NCBI GenBank assembly: GCA_947165685.1 | Contig: CAMVBK010000042.1 | Span: 1-29,284, forward strand | DNA: 29,284 bases | Reading direction: 5' to 3' | Source: F23-D06 sp947165685 | GTDB taxonomy: Bacteria > Bacteroidota > Bacteroidia > Bacteroidales > WCHB1-69 | Shown here: one piece after another, positions 17,301 through 22,893 of the stretch | Layout: every line of letters begins with the position of its first letter | How positions within the stretch are numbered: the first letter of the stretch is position 1 | Position numbers and translations under genes: made by a program | Notes under the pieces: generated by a model | What the model saw: the letters and a program-made list of their open reading frames with translations, nothing else | Told to the model about the DNA's origin: nothing | Database searches by the model: none

Positions 17301-17667
17301 CGTAGGGCACCGCGTTCAGCGGCATCTTGTGCGTGGCGACGGGCGTGCCGCCCTTATTGATAACGGCCGTCACCCAGGCGTTGCTCCACTGGATGTCCGC
17401 CCAGCTGCCATCGACCGGCGTGCCGTCGCCGATCAGCAGAGAGATCAAGCCGTTCATGTTGCTCGTCACGGCATGGGTCTCCTTATAGACCACCGGGCCG
17501 TTCTCGCTGTTGGCGAGGCTCACCGTGACGGTCAGGTCCGTGTTCACCACCAGGTGGTTGTCGGTGCCGCGCACCACCGCCTGGTAGCTGATCTTGTCGT
17601 TCTGCGCGAACATCGTCATCGCGCAGCATAGCATCAGGGCTATGACTAAAAGTAGTTTTCTTTTCAT
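14347..17667 (-). CDS. DGR target: large exported FISUMP-domain protein with variable C-terminus
   Basis: The 1106-residue protein starts with a signal peptide (MKRKLLLVIALMLCCAMTMFAQ; an ATG four codons upstream is less likely). Residues about 25-130 are the Bacteroidota N-terminal domain with SYQAVVRGTDNHLVV, GLISLLIGDGTPVDGSW and MPLNAVPYALQAGYAD. Residues about 150-540 are a repetitive stalk of IHDSI, NNI and SSQ units with hydrophobics every fourth residue. A tail-fibre-like YNDLTDTPTN segment, a short coiled coil and PKD-like domains (SWGDGNTATSV...HTYSASGTYTI) follow. The last 250 or so residues are a FISUMP domain (VVQIGNQCWLKENLRT; GYGLLYNWCAAMD; GICPEGWHVPTDAEW) ending in the VR. 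The domain probably folds like a C-type lectin, with the VR forming the binding face, so the protein should be a cell-surface receptor or adhesin with diversifiable specificity. No T9SS tail is present. Confidence 0.95.
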   Translation of the reverse strand: MKRKLLLVIALMLCCAMTMFAQNDKISYQAVVRGTDNHLVVNTDLTVTVSLANSENGPVVYKETHAVTSNMNGLISLLIGDGTPVDGSWADIQWSNAWVTAVINKGGTPVATHKMPLNAVPYALQAGYADSVNTNVIANYLATHSVPGVSNVQSDWNQTDNTADDYIKNKPSIRDSVSNYLTNNHYVTETVMSGAIHDSITNNISSQIHDSIANNITNTITNNISSQIHDSLSGYDIKDCADVNACVANSLADGTSALNQIVDSIAGNTIHDSIVNHISTQIRDSVSNYLTNNHYVTETVMSGAIHDSIVNNIQTNINNTIHDSIVNNIAGQISDSLNNYHIQNCDDVNACVTAALADGTSDLNRAIDTIAGNVIHDSIANNVTKLIHDSITNNVTKLIHDSIANNITNNISSQIHDSITNNITNNITNNISSQIHDSLSGYDIKDCADVNACVANSLADGTSALNQIVDSIAGNTIHDSIVNHISTQIRDSVSNYLTNNHYVTETVMSGAIHDSIANNITNNISSQIHDSITNLAGRIPTVNDATLTVTVTNGATTTFTANSATDATVTLAKVAGTGSYNDLTDTPTNLVTTDGDNTYTGSNDFTGGTTKVASGFTIGTTTAANCENVAVNACDLLAVFDSLSRRIQGVYDSLKRVNDSLARELKALQPALTLTSDNDGGSVNLCGNASVEVVYTATLNNANAADYTFAWTVDGVEQSETGNTLTHTYTAAATDVKVVCVATREGYATLKDSLTTTVSTGGTPVTLGLCDNYLTVTVKNVSGNPNNISWGDGNTATSVSTNTSHTYSASGTYTITATNSDGCKATYTMELAEVSHTSCTLSEMTTTTLLSNENGNSVIDSVKDHEGNWYEVVQIGNQCWLKENLRTRTSPKTGTCLVNTAGKTGNSSSQFDGSKVAHWYMNDSTTYAPKGYGLLYNWCAAMDTANPSSYVEVPTASTGNNRAFSFAPSGNHRGICPEGWHVPTDAEWSAMEAVVNGSDVSSATGDRGSHAGKLSTGCDWTTSTTVNAPGNYSNADRNSSGFAAVPAGSFYDSFGGAGDVASIWSSSQASSVYPWIRELLYGYAGVGRNYYGGYKGYGRSVRCLRD
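14350..14544 (-). repeat. DGR variable repeat (VR) at the 3' end of the target gene
   Basis: These 195 bases end exactly at the last sense codon before TAA. Compared with the TR, 21 of 22 Asn codons have changed, to Ser, Tyr, Gly, Asp, Val, Ala, Ile, Glu or Leu, nearly always at adenine positions, while framework residues such as IWSSSQ, AGVGR and GRSVRCLRD stay. The VR is two codons longer than the TR in the Asn run (NYYGGY against NNNN). A few non-adenine changes exist (in AGT to GAT, TTC to ATC, GCG to CCG and the third base of AAC to GAA). Confidence 0.95.
16133..16386 (-). repeat. 254-bp direct repeat, copy A, in the target stalk
   Basis: This block is, as far as I can read, identical to 16,754-17,007 (offset 621). 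A third, partial copy covers about 17,081-17,151. It encodes the DIKDCADVNACVANSLADG ... IHDSIVNHI ... NNHYVTETVMSGA part of the stalk. A repeat of this length and identity implies recent duplication and would allow recombination to change the length of the stalk. Confidence 0.9.
16754..17007 (-). repeat. 254-bp direct repeat, copy B, in the target stalk
   Basis: Second copy of the block at 16,133-16,386. Both copies are in frame, and they are flanked by shorter 12-base-periodic repeats encoding NNIT, SSQI and HDSI tetrads. Confidence 0.9.
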
Positions 17668-17693
17668 ACTTTGATACATTAAATTGTTAATTA

Positions 17694-17743
17694 TTGATTG
17701 TTAATTATTGATTGTTAATTCTCAATTCTCAATTCTCAATTAT
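17694..17743 (-). repeat. AT-rich tandem repeats between the two FISUMP genes
   Basis: On the minus strand the TGA stop of the upstream FISUMP gene lies in the first of three tandem GAGAATT units. They run into about three copies of an ATTAACAATCAATA-type 14-base unit that end about 25 bases before the target gene's ATG. No promoter is distinguishable inside, so the target may be read from the upstream gene. Confidence 0.8.
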
Positions 17744-18692
17744 TCTCCGGCCAATCGTTCTTCATCACGCAGCGTACGCTGAGGGCGTCGTCGGGGTTGC
17801 GGTAGGGCGACAGCGGGGTGTCGCAGTAGTAGGAGAACTGCAGGGACGTGGCAGACAGACCCTCCGTCCCGCCCGTGGCGGTGCCGTCCAAGGCGGAACC
17901 CGCCATCGTCCACCAGTCGGTCTGCGTGCCGAGGCCCTCGAAACGCTGGACGGCGGCGTTGTAGAGACCCGCCGGGTAGGCCGTGAAGCCCGTGCTGTTG
18001 TCGTTCACCGCCGTGCTCACCCAGCCTTCCACGCTGCGCAGGGCGGTGGCGGGATGGACGACGAGCGCGCCGACCTCCTCCGCCGTCGGCAGGTGCCAGC
18101 CGTCGGGACAGATGCCGCGCACATAGCCGTCGGCGTCAGCCGCCGTGCCATTCAGGGCCGTGTTCCACGCATAAAGCAAACCGTAGGCTTCGGGCACCGT
18201 GGTGTTCAGGCTGCTCACGTACTGCATGGCGCCGGAAACGGGGGAGCGCAGGTTCTGCCTCGTCCAGCAGAAGCCCGACACCGCCACGGATGGGTAGGCA
18301 ATGCTGCTGTTCACGTGGTCCGCCACGCTCTGCGGGCACACAATCAGGTAGAGGGTGCGGATCAGGTCGTAGTGGTACGGCCCGCCGTTCACGAGATAGA
18401 TACTGTCCTCGTGGGACTGGCTCTGCGCGGGCAGGTCGAACCCGTGCTTGGCATAAGGCTCGTTGTAGGTGACCACGTCGCGCACGGTGTCGCGCGTGAG
18501 CTGCGCCTGCGCCACGCTGTAGGCGAACTCATAGCCGTTGCCGGCTATCTGTTGGTAGAAGGGTTGCCCGACTGCGGCATAGACATTCCCTTGGGTCTCG
18601 CCGGCGGACACCACCGCGCGGACTGTCTGTGGCTGTGCGGAAGCCGCCACCAGTCCGGCAAAAAGCAGTGCAATAAAATAAAAAACTTTCAT
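17736..18692 (-). CDS. Second exported FISUMP-domain protein, apparently not diversified
   Basis: The 318-residue protein has a signal peptide (MKVFYFIALLFAGLVAASAQ), a beta-rich N-terminal part (GNVYAAVGQPFYQQIAGNGYEFAYSVAQAQLTR, as in Bacteroidota surface proteins) and a FISUMP domain. That domain shows FCWTRQNLRSP, EAYGLLYAWNTAL, GICPDGWHLPTAEEV, STGFTAYPAGLYN and a final DALSVRCVMKN. It is the same fold as the DGR target's C-terminus, but its DNA does not match the TR, so the retroelement should not act on it. It lies just upstream of the target in the same direction with only repeats between, so co-transcription and a structural partnership are plausible. Its ligand is unknown. Confidence 0.85.
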   Translation of the reverse strand: MKVFYFIALLFAGLVAASAQPQTVRAVVSAGETQGNVYAAVGQPFYQQIAGNGYEFAYSVAQAQLTRDTVRDVVTYNEPYAKHGFDLPAQSQSHEDSIYLVNGGPYHYDLIRTLYLIVCPQSVADHVNSSIAYPSVAVSGFCWTRQNLRSPVSGAMQYVSSLNTTVPEAYGLLYAWNTALNGTAADADGYVRGICPDGWHLPTAEEVGALVVHPATALRSVEGWVSTAVNDNSTGFTAYPAGLYNAAVQRFEGLGTQTDWWTMAGSALDGTATGGTEGLSATSLQFSYYCDTPLSPYRNPDDALSVRCVMKNDWPENN

Positions 18693-18730
18693 AATATAAA
18701 AAATTTATATAATAATTGTCGAATTTGGGC

Positions 18731-18766
18731 TTCCTAAACCTCCTAAACCTCCTAAACTTCCTAAAC
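18731..18766 (-). repeat. Four 9-bp tandem repeats at the end of the HTH gene
   Basis: On the minus strand the units are GTTTAGGAA, GTTTAGGAG, GTTTAGGAG and GTTTAGGAA. The HTH gene's last codons GTT TAG are inside the first unit, exactly as for the GT4 gene at 7,893, and each unit gives another in-frame TAG. Confidence 0.85.
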
Positions 18767-19099
18767 TCTATTCGCCTTCTCAACGGCACGAATCATATCT
18801 TCCAGCATCGCCACCTCCGTGCGGGCCTTGGTTAACTTCCGCTGCAGTTGCCGCAGCAGCGTCTCCTGTGCCTCGCTGCGGGCGATGGCCTCTAAGGATC
18901 TTTTGCCCCCCAAAAGCACCCGCAGACTCTTCCTGTCGGCATTGCGCTCCTTGGCGTATTCGCTCACCCAGCGATTTACCGTGGTGTGGCCGATCTGCAG
19001 TTCCTGCGCAACGCGTTCTTCGCTGTAGCCCTCGTGGTAGTACAAGTGGATGACCCGGTCATAGTTTTTGTTTCTAAGTCTTGAGTTGTTTCGTGCCAT
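18761..19099 (-). CDS. Small helix-turn-helix protein with C-terminal coiled coil
   Basis: The 112-residue, strongly basic protein has a homeodomain-like HTH at about residues 12-50 (YDRVIHLYYHEGYSEERVAQELQIGHTTVNRWVSEYAKER), as in IS3-type OrfA and related regulators. A long helix rich in charged residues follows (about 62-110, LEAIARSEAQETLLRQLQRKLTKARTEVAMLEDMI) and is likely a dimer coiled coil. No transposase catalytic part and no terminal inverted repeats are nearby, so a DNA-binding regulator is more likely than an IS remnant. It stands first in the line HTH, FISUMP, DGR target, TR, accessory, RT and might regulate it; that is inference. The upstream short frame could be fused to it by one added G. 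Confidence 0.7.
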   Translation of the reverse strand: MARNNSRLRNKNYDRVIHLYYHEGYSEERVAQELQIGHTTVNRWVSEYAKERNADRKSLRVLLGGKRSLEAIARSEAQETLLRQLQRKLTKARTEVAMLEDMIRAVEKANRV

Positions 19100-19149
19100 T
19101 GCTTCTGAATTGGTTATGACTTGCCCGCACCGCGTGCGGACGCGACGAC

Positions 19150-19199
19150 AAAAAAAAGACAGGGATCGCGCCTGCGCAGACGTGATTCCTGTCTTTTTT
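19150..19199. terminator. Bidirectional terminator hairpin upstream of the HTH gene
   Basis: AAAAAAGACAGGGATC on the left and GATTCCTGTCTTTTTT on the right pair with one G-T wobble around a GC-rich centre of about 16 bases, with A-runs and T-runs at the two ends. It works as an intrinsic terminator in both directions. It lies between the short frame with the G10 tract and the HTH start, 50 bases before the latter, so it may act as an attenuator. Confidence 0.7.
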
Positions 19200-19224
19200 A
19201 AAGGTTTACCTTGTAACTTATTGA

Positions 19225-19326
19225 TTATGAGGCTTTTACCCCCCCCCCATAAACAGCAGCAACAACCCGACAGCGACCAGAGGCCGTCAGGTTCAGCGTC
19301 TCAATATGTTGCCAAGAGGAAGGCAT
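19225..19326 (-). CDS. Candidate 33-codon leader peptide with a G10 tract
   Basis: On the minus strand an ATG at 19,326 opens a 33-codon frame starting MPSSWQHIETLNL and ending VYGGGVKAS. The three Gly codons are part of ten successive G (C10 on the plus strand, 19,239-19,248). With 10 G the frame stops at once; with 11 G it runs on without a stop through the terminator hairpin and is in frame with the HTH gene's ATG. It could be a translated leader that controls read-through, or the phase-variable 5' part of a longer HTH gene. It could also be chance, or an error in a homopolymer count. Confidence 0.35.
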   Translation of the reverse strand: MPSSWQHIETLNLTASGRCRVVAAVYGGGVKAS

Positions 19327-19600
19327 TACCTTAATTATTTATATATACAATTATAAATTTAACAATGTCGCAATTTCTATCCGCCTTGGGCGACACATCC
19401 TACCAAGACGTTTACTCAATTTTCGACCCGCAAAAATAGTATTTTTTCTGATATGACCAACAATTATTGAAAAAAAAAGCAATCCGGTCTGTTCGGTCTG
19501 GGGGAATTCCTTTACGCACAACGAAATTTGTCAAGCTGTAACGTTTCCTGACGATGGAGTTATGCTTCAGGCTTCCGGATATGGAAGAAGCAGAGTGCGA
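19327..19600. other. AT-rich intergenic region
   Basis: Between the leader frame and the reductase gene the DNA is AT-rich, with runs such as TTAATTATTTATATATAC near 19,331. No gene, hairpin with T-run or clear -7 box was found, although the leader/HTH promoter must lie here if that unit is transcribed separately. Confidence 0.4.
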
Positions 19601-20362
19601 TCAGTCTTTTTCATTCGCCATCCGTTTTCCCGCCTCGAAGGCCTTTTGCAAGTCTTCCTCCCAATGCTCCTCGCGGTATTTGCGCTTGGCCTCTTCGGAA
19701 AAACCGGCCAGTTCGTAGCGGCTATAGTCCTTCACCTGGTAGGTGTTGTAGGCGATCAGTCGTTCGGGCTTTGCGAGGGCGGTGCTGAGGCAGTGCTCCA
19801 TCGTGCCGTAGCCGTTGCTGTTGTTGCGTGCGGGGGTGCCATTCATGGTTTCCACCAACACCACCGGCATCCGTTTCGGGGCCGTGATGCTGTAGTCGTT
19901 GTAGGAGAGCCACGGGAATGCCAGGCGTTCCAGGAACGTGCGCATCTGTCCGGTCACGTCGCCGAAGTATATCGGGGAACCGAGCACCAAGCCGTCAGCC
20001 TCGGCAATCTCTTCCAAAACAGGAGTCAAGGAGTCCTTGAATTTGCAGATGTTCGAGGCCCTGCCTTTGAGTTTGCAGGCCATGCACGAGATGCAGCCCT
20101 TGTAGTCCAGGTCGTAAAGTCGGACCGTCTTCACTTCGGCTCCTCCTTCTTTCGCGCCGTTGGCGAAGGATTCCAGCATGGCGGCGGTATTCATGTTGCG
20201 GCGCGGGCCGCCATCGATAATCATTATTTTCTTCATCCGATTATTTTTTTGGGGATTAATCATTTCGTTTGCCGCAGCCACAACGGGATGCTCCAGCAGG
20301 CTTGTTGCCGCCACTGCCGCCACCCCGAGGGCCGCCTTCTTCAAAAATTCGCGTCTATCCAT
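19601..20362 (-). CDS. Flavodoxin-fold NAD(P)H-dependent FMN reductase family protein with Tat-type signal
   Basis: The 253-residue protein begins MDRREFLKKAALGVAAVAATSLL, a twin-arginine signal (RREFLKK then a hydrophobic stretch), so export is likely. From about residue 43 it has the flavodoxin-like fold: KKIMIIDGGPRRNMNTAAMLESF (FMN phosphate loop), DLDYKGCISCMACK (a CxxC segment as in iron-sulfur flavoproteins), and ADGLVLGSPIYFGDVTGQMRTFLERL, the typical second FMN loop. The start at 20,362 is chosen because it follows a perfect -7 box by about 20 bases; a start at the internal MKKIMIID would give a cytoplasmic form. The gene is divergent from a metallo-beta-lactamase-fold lipoprotein. 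The substrate is unknown. Confidence 0.85.
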   Translation of the reverse strand: MDRREFLKKAALGVAAVAATSLLEHPVVAAANEMINPQKNNRMKKIMIIDGGPRRNMNTAAMLESFANGAKEGGAEVKTVRLYDLDYKGCISCMACKLKGRASNICKFKDSLTPVLEEIAEADGLVLGSPIYFGDVTGQMRTFLERLAFPWLSYNDYSITAPKRMPVVLVETMNGTPARNNSNGYGTMEHCLSTALAKPERLIAYNTYQVKDYSRYELAGFSEEAKRKYREEHWEEDLQKAFEAGKRMANEKD

Positions 20363-20382
20363 CTTTGTATGGAATTTAAAAT

Positions 20383-20412
20383 GCAAAGATACACAAAAAA
20401 ATGTATCTTTGC
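20383..20412. promoter_or_regulatory. Back-to-back -7 boxes of a divergent promoter pair, arranged as an inverted repeat
   Basis: GCAAAGATACA (20383-20393) and TGTATCTTTGC (20402-20412) are exact inverted copies. Each contains TATCTTTG (minus strand 20391-20384, plus strand 20404-20411), an eight-of-eight match to TAnnTTTG. They point away from each other, toward the flavoprotein and the lipoprotein genes, and are only 12 bases apart. Confidence 0.65.
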
Positions 20413-20442
20413 CGCTATAAATTCATATTTCAAAATCCGATT

Positions 20443-21183
20443 ATGAAAAAACTTTTCATCTGCATACTGGCCACGGTCGGGCTGTTCACGGCCTGCGGGC
20501 AGAAGCCGAACCACGAAACGGACGAGTTCACCACCCAAAGCGGGAAAACCGTCAGAATCCACGCCCTGATGCACTCCAGCATCCGCATCGAATATGACGG
20601 GCGGGAGATTGAAATTGACCCGTGCTCGAAACTGCGCGACCGCACAGTTGACTACGCCTCCCTACCCAAGGCCGACATCATCCTCGTCACCCACGAGCAC
20701 TTCGACCACTACGACGAGGCGGCCATCCGGCAGCTCCGCAAAGAGGGCTCGCAGTTGGTCATGAACCGGCGTTGTGTCGAGATGTTCGGCGAGGGCACGG
20801 CGATGGACAACGGCGACCGTCTGGAACTGGCCAACGACATCACCGTGGAGGCTGTCCCGGCCTACAACACCACCGAAGGGCATCTGCAGTTCCATCCCAA
20901 GGGGCGCGACAACGGCTACATCCTCACCCTCGACGGCCTGCGCATCTACATCGCCGGCGACACCGAGGACATCCCCGAGATGGAGACCGTCAAGAACATC
21001 GACATCGCCTTCCTGCCCTGCAACCAGCCCTACACGATGACCCCTGAGCAGCTGATACATGCCGCCAAAATGGTACGACCCAAGGTGCTGTTCCCCTATC
21101 ACTACGGGGAAACCAACGTGAAAGGCATTCCCGCGCAACTGCAAGGGGAAGGCATCGATGTCAGAATCAGGCACTACGAGTAA
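20443..21183 (+). CDS. Metallo-beta-lactamase-fold hydrolase, lipoprotein (UlaG-like)
   Basis: The 246-residue protein starts with a lipoprotein signal (MKKLFICILATVGLFTAC; Cys18 in LFTAC), so it is probably anchored in a membrane facing the periplasm or outside. The body is a metallo-beta-lactamase fold of the UlaG/YhfI type: VRIHALMHSSIRIEYDGREIEIDP, then ILVTHEHFDHYDEAAI (THxHxDH metal motif), IYIAGDTEDIPEM (metal-binding Asp) and VLFPYHYGET (last His). Upstream in-frame ATGs overlap the promoter, so 20,443 is preferred. It is divergent from the flavoprotein. The substrate is unknown; UlaG itself is an ascorbate-lactone hydrolase, but this family covers many substrates. Confidence 0.87.
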   Translation: MKKLFICILATVGLFTACGQKPNHETDEFTTQSGKTVRIHALMHSSIRIEYDGREIEIDPCSKLRDRTVDYASLPKADIILVTHEHFDHYDEAAIRQLRKEGSQLVMNRRCVEMFGEGTAMDNGDRLELANDITVEAVPAYNTTEGHLQFHPKGRDNGYILTLDGLRIYIAGDTEDIPEMETVKNIDIAFLPCNQPYTMTPEQLIHAAKMVRPKVLFPYHYGETNVKGIPAQLQGEGIDVRIRHYE

Positions 21184-21216
21184 CATCAACGCCTCCCTCC
21201 AATTCCCGATTCCTGG

Positions 21217-22182
21217 TTAAAGCGCCCCCACCACTTCATGCGCCTTGTAGGGCTCTTCGAGGTAGGCGGCGTCTTCATCGCTGAGGACAAGCTCGACGGC
21301 ACGCACCGCGTCGTTGAAGTGCGGCACCTTGGTGGCTCCCACGATGGGCGCGGCGACACCCCGCTTCAGCAGCCAGGCCAACGACACTTCCGTCATTGTC
21401 ACGCCGAGACGCTCCGCCACCTCCGCCACCCGGGCGACAATCTGCATGTCGTTCTCCATGGCGTGGTCGTATTTGCTGTGCATCACCTTGTCGGTCTCGT
21501 TGCGTTTGGACGCGCTGTTCCACTCCTTGCGGGTGAGGTGTCCGCTGGCGAGGGGAGAGTAAGGGATGAGCGACACGCCGTACTGTTTCGCCACGGGAAT
21601 CAGCTCACGCTCGTCCTCGCGGTAGAGCAGGTTGTAGTGGTTCTGCAGCGTCTCGAATTTCGTCCAGCCGTTCCGCTCGGCGCAGATCTGCATGTTGTGG
21701 AATTGGTAGCCGTACATGGCTGAGGCACCGATGGCCCGCACCTTGCCGTTCTGCACCAGCTCGTGCAGCGCCTGCATCGTCTCCTCGATGGGCGTACCGT
21801 AGTCGAAGCGGTGGATCTGGTAGAGGTCGAGGTAGTCGGTGCCGAGACGCTTGAGCGTGCCCTCAATCTCGCGGCGGATGGCTGCAGCAGAGAGCTTGCC
21901 CTCGTTGAAATAGACCTTCGAGGCGAGCACCACCTTGTCGCGCGCGACACCGAGGTTCTTCAGCGCTTTGCCCAAGAACTCCTCGCTGGTGCCGTGCGAA
22001 TAGACGTTGGCCGTGTCGAAGAAGTTCACCCCGAGGTCGAGGGCGTGCTTGATCATCTTGGTGGTCTCCTCCTGGCCGAGGGTCCACAGGTGGAAGTCCT
22101 CCGAGGGCTTCCCGTACGACATGCAGCCGACGCAGATGCGGCTGACTTCAATGTTTGTGTTTCCTAATTTGGTGTATTTCAT
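21217..22182 (-). CDS. Aldo/keto reductase
   Basis: The 321-residue protein is a full-length NAD(P)H-dependent aldo/keto reductase with a TIM-barrel fold. It begins MKYTKLGNTNIEVSRICVGCMSYG. It has LGVNFFDTANVYSHGTSEEFLGKAL (catalytic Asp and Tyr), VVLASKVYF (catalytic Lys) and YLDLYQIHRFD (catalytic His), then GVSLIPYSPLASGHLTRK and VGATKVPHFNDAV for cofactor binding. It resembles the YajO/YakC-type subgroup. It overlaps the cyclophilin-like lipoprotein gene by four bases (ATGA), so the two are translated in one operon. It converges with the hydrolase gene. The natural substrate cannot be inferred. Confidence 0.92.
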   Translation of the reverse strand: MKYTKLGNTNIEVSRICVGCMSYGKPSEDFHLWTLGQEETTKMIKHALDLGVNFFDTANVYSHGTSEEFLGKALKNLGVARDKVVLASKVYFNEGKLSAAAIRREIEGTLKRLGTDYLDLYQIHRFDYGTPIEETMQALHELVQNGKVRAIGASAMYGYQFHNMQICAERNGWTKFETLQNHYNLLYREDERELIPVAKQYGVSLIPYSPLASGHLTRKEWNSASKRNETDKVMHSKYDHAMENDMQIVARVAEVAERLGVTMTEVSLAWLLKRGVAAPIVGATKVPHFNDAVRAVELVLSDEDAAYLEEPYKAHEVVGAL

Positions 22183-22664
22183 AAGGATGTTTTTTTTGTT
22201 GGATTCTTGTATATCGGTTGCAGGGAGAGCGTGACGGTCACCTTGCCCTGCCCGGCCTTGACAAACCGGCGCACCTCGTCAGCCGACAGATTGTCGAATT
22301 TGCCGATGCGCGTATAACTCCAGGTGTTGCTGCCGTAGAAGATGCAGATGTTGTTGCCTCCATACAGCACAAGGTCGCCGGACGAAGTGGTGGTTTGACG
22401 GTCCGCCGTAGGGAAAGACTGCCCGACAGGGCCCACCTTCTCGAAATTGCCGTAGTCATCGGCCGTATAGGTGATGTTGCCCGTCTTGAGGGCGGCCACC
22501 AGCGCCTGCGTCCCGACATTCTCCTCCATCGTGACGGCGCACGTTGTCATCCCGATGGTCACATACAGTTTGTCTTCCATATTTTGCGCATTAATGTTTT
22601 CTCTGTTGCAGCCAGCGGCCAGAGCCATGGCGAAGACCGCGATGAGGATGTGTTTTAGGTTCAT
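22179..22664 (-). CDS. Cyclophilin-like-fold lipoprotein
   Basis: The 161-residue protein starts with a lipoprotein signal (MNLKHILIAVFAMALAAGC; AAGC box, Cys19). The mature part (KLYVTIGMTTCAVTMEENVGTQALVAAL ... GDLVLYGGNNICIFYGSNTWSYTRIGKFDNLSADEV) matches the cyclophilin-like family common in Bacteroidota. These have the cyclophilin barrel but not the classic isomerase active-site pattern, and they often lie near oxidoreductases, as here. The start is the first ATG after an AT-rich leader. It is the first gene of the operon with the aldo/keto reductase. Confidence 0.85.
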   Translation of the reverse strand: MNLKHILIAVFAMALAAGCNRENINAQNMEDKLYVTIGMTTCAVTMEENVGTQALVAALKTGNITYTADDYGNFEKVGPVGQSFPTADRQTTTSSGDLVLYGGNNICIFYGSNTWSYTRIGKFDNLSADEVRRFVKAGQGKVTVTLSLQPIYKNPTKKTSL

Positions 22665-22893
22665 TGGTTTGTTGTTTACTAAAAAGGATTAGAAAATAGC
22701 AGAATTTTGTTTTTTTGCTGTCATTATACTTTTTCATTTGACAATCTCCACCGTCCATCCCATTTTGAGTGCCTGGATGACAGAGCAGTTTTATGTTTAC
22801 GTCCTCACTTACTCCCTCACAACAAGCATTTCTCTGCCGTCAACATGCACACCTTGTATAAATCGCTTAATCGTGACATGATGGCGTAAGGTG
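22665..22893. other. Intergenic boundary between GC-rich core and AT-rich block
   Basis: No gene was found; a 60-codon open frame at 22,707-22,889 on the plus strand has no protein-like features. The base composition shifts here from the GC-rich genes to the left to the AT-rich cluster to the right. No tRNA or attachment-type direct repeat was recognised. Confidence 0.5.

Noticed and set aside
14332..17631. Very long open frames on the plus strand opposite the DGR target (714 and 375 codons)
   Set aside because: They mirror the repetitive target gene, have a skewed Val/Gly/His-rich composition without any domain, and lie antisense to a clearly real protein.
17736..17950. A second variable repeat at the end of the upstream FISUMP gene
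   Set aside because: The protein ends similarly (SVRC), but the DNA does not align with the TR and lacks the identical 29-base 3' segment.
18761..19099. IS3-type insertion sequence (OrfA)
   Set aside because: The HTH part is similar, but there is no OrfB or DDE domain and no terminal inverted repeats or target duplication around it.
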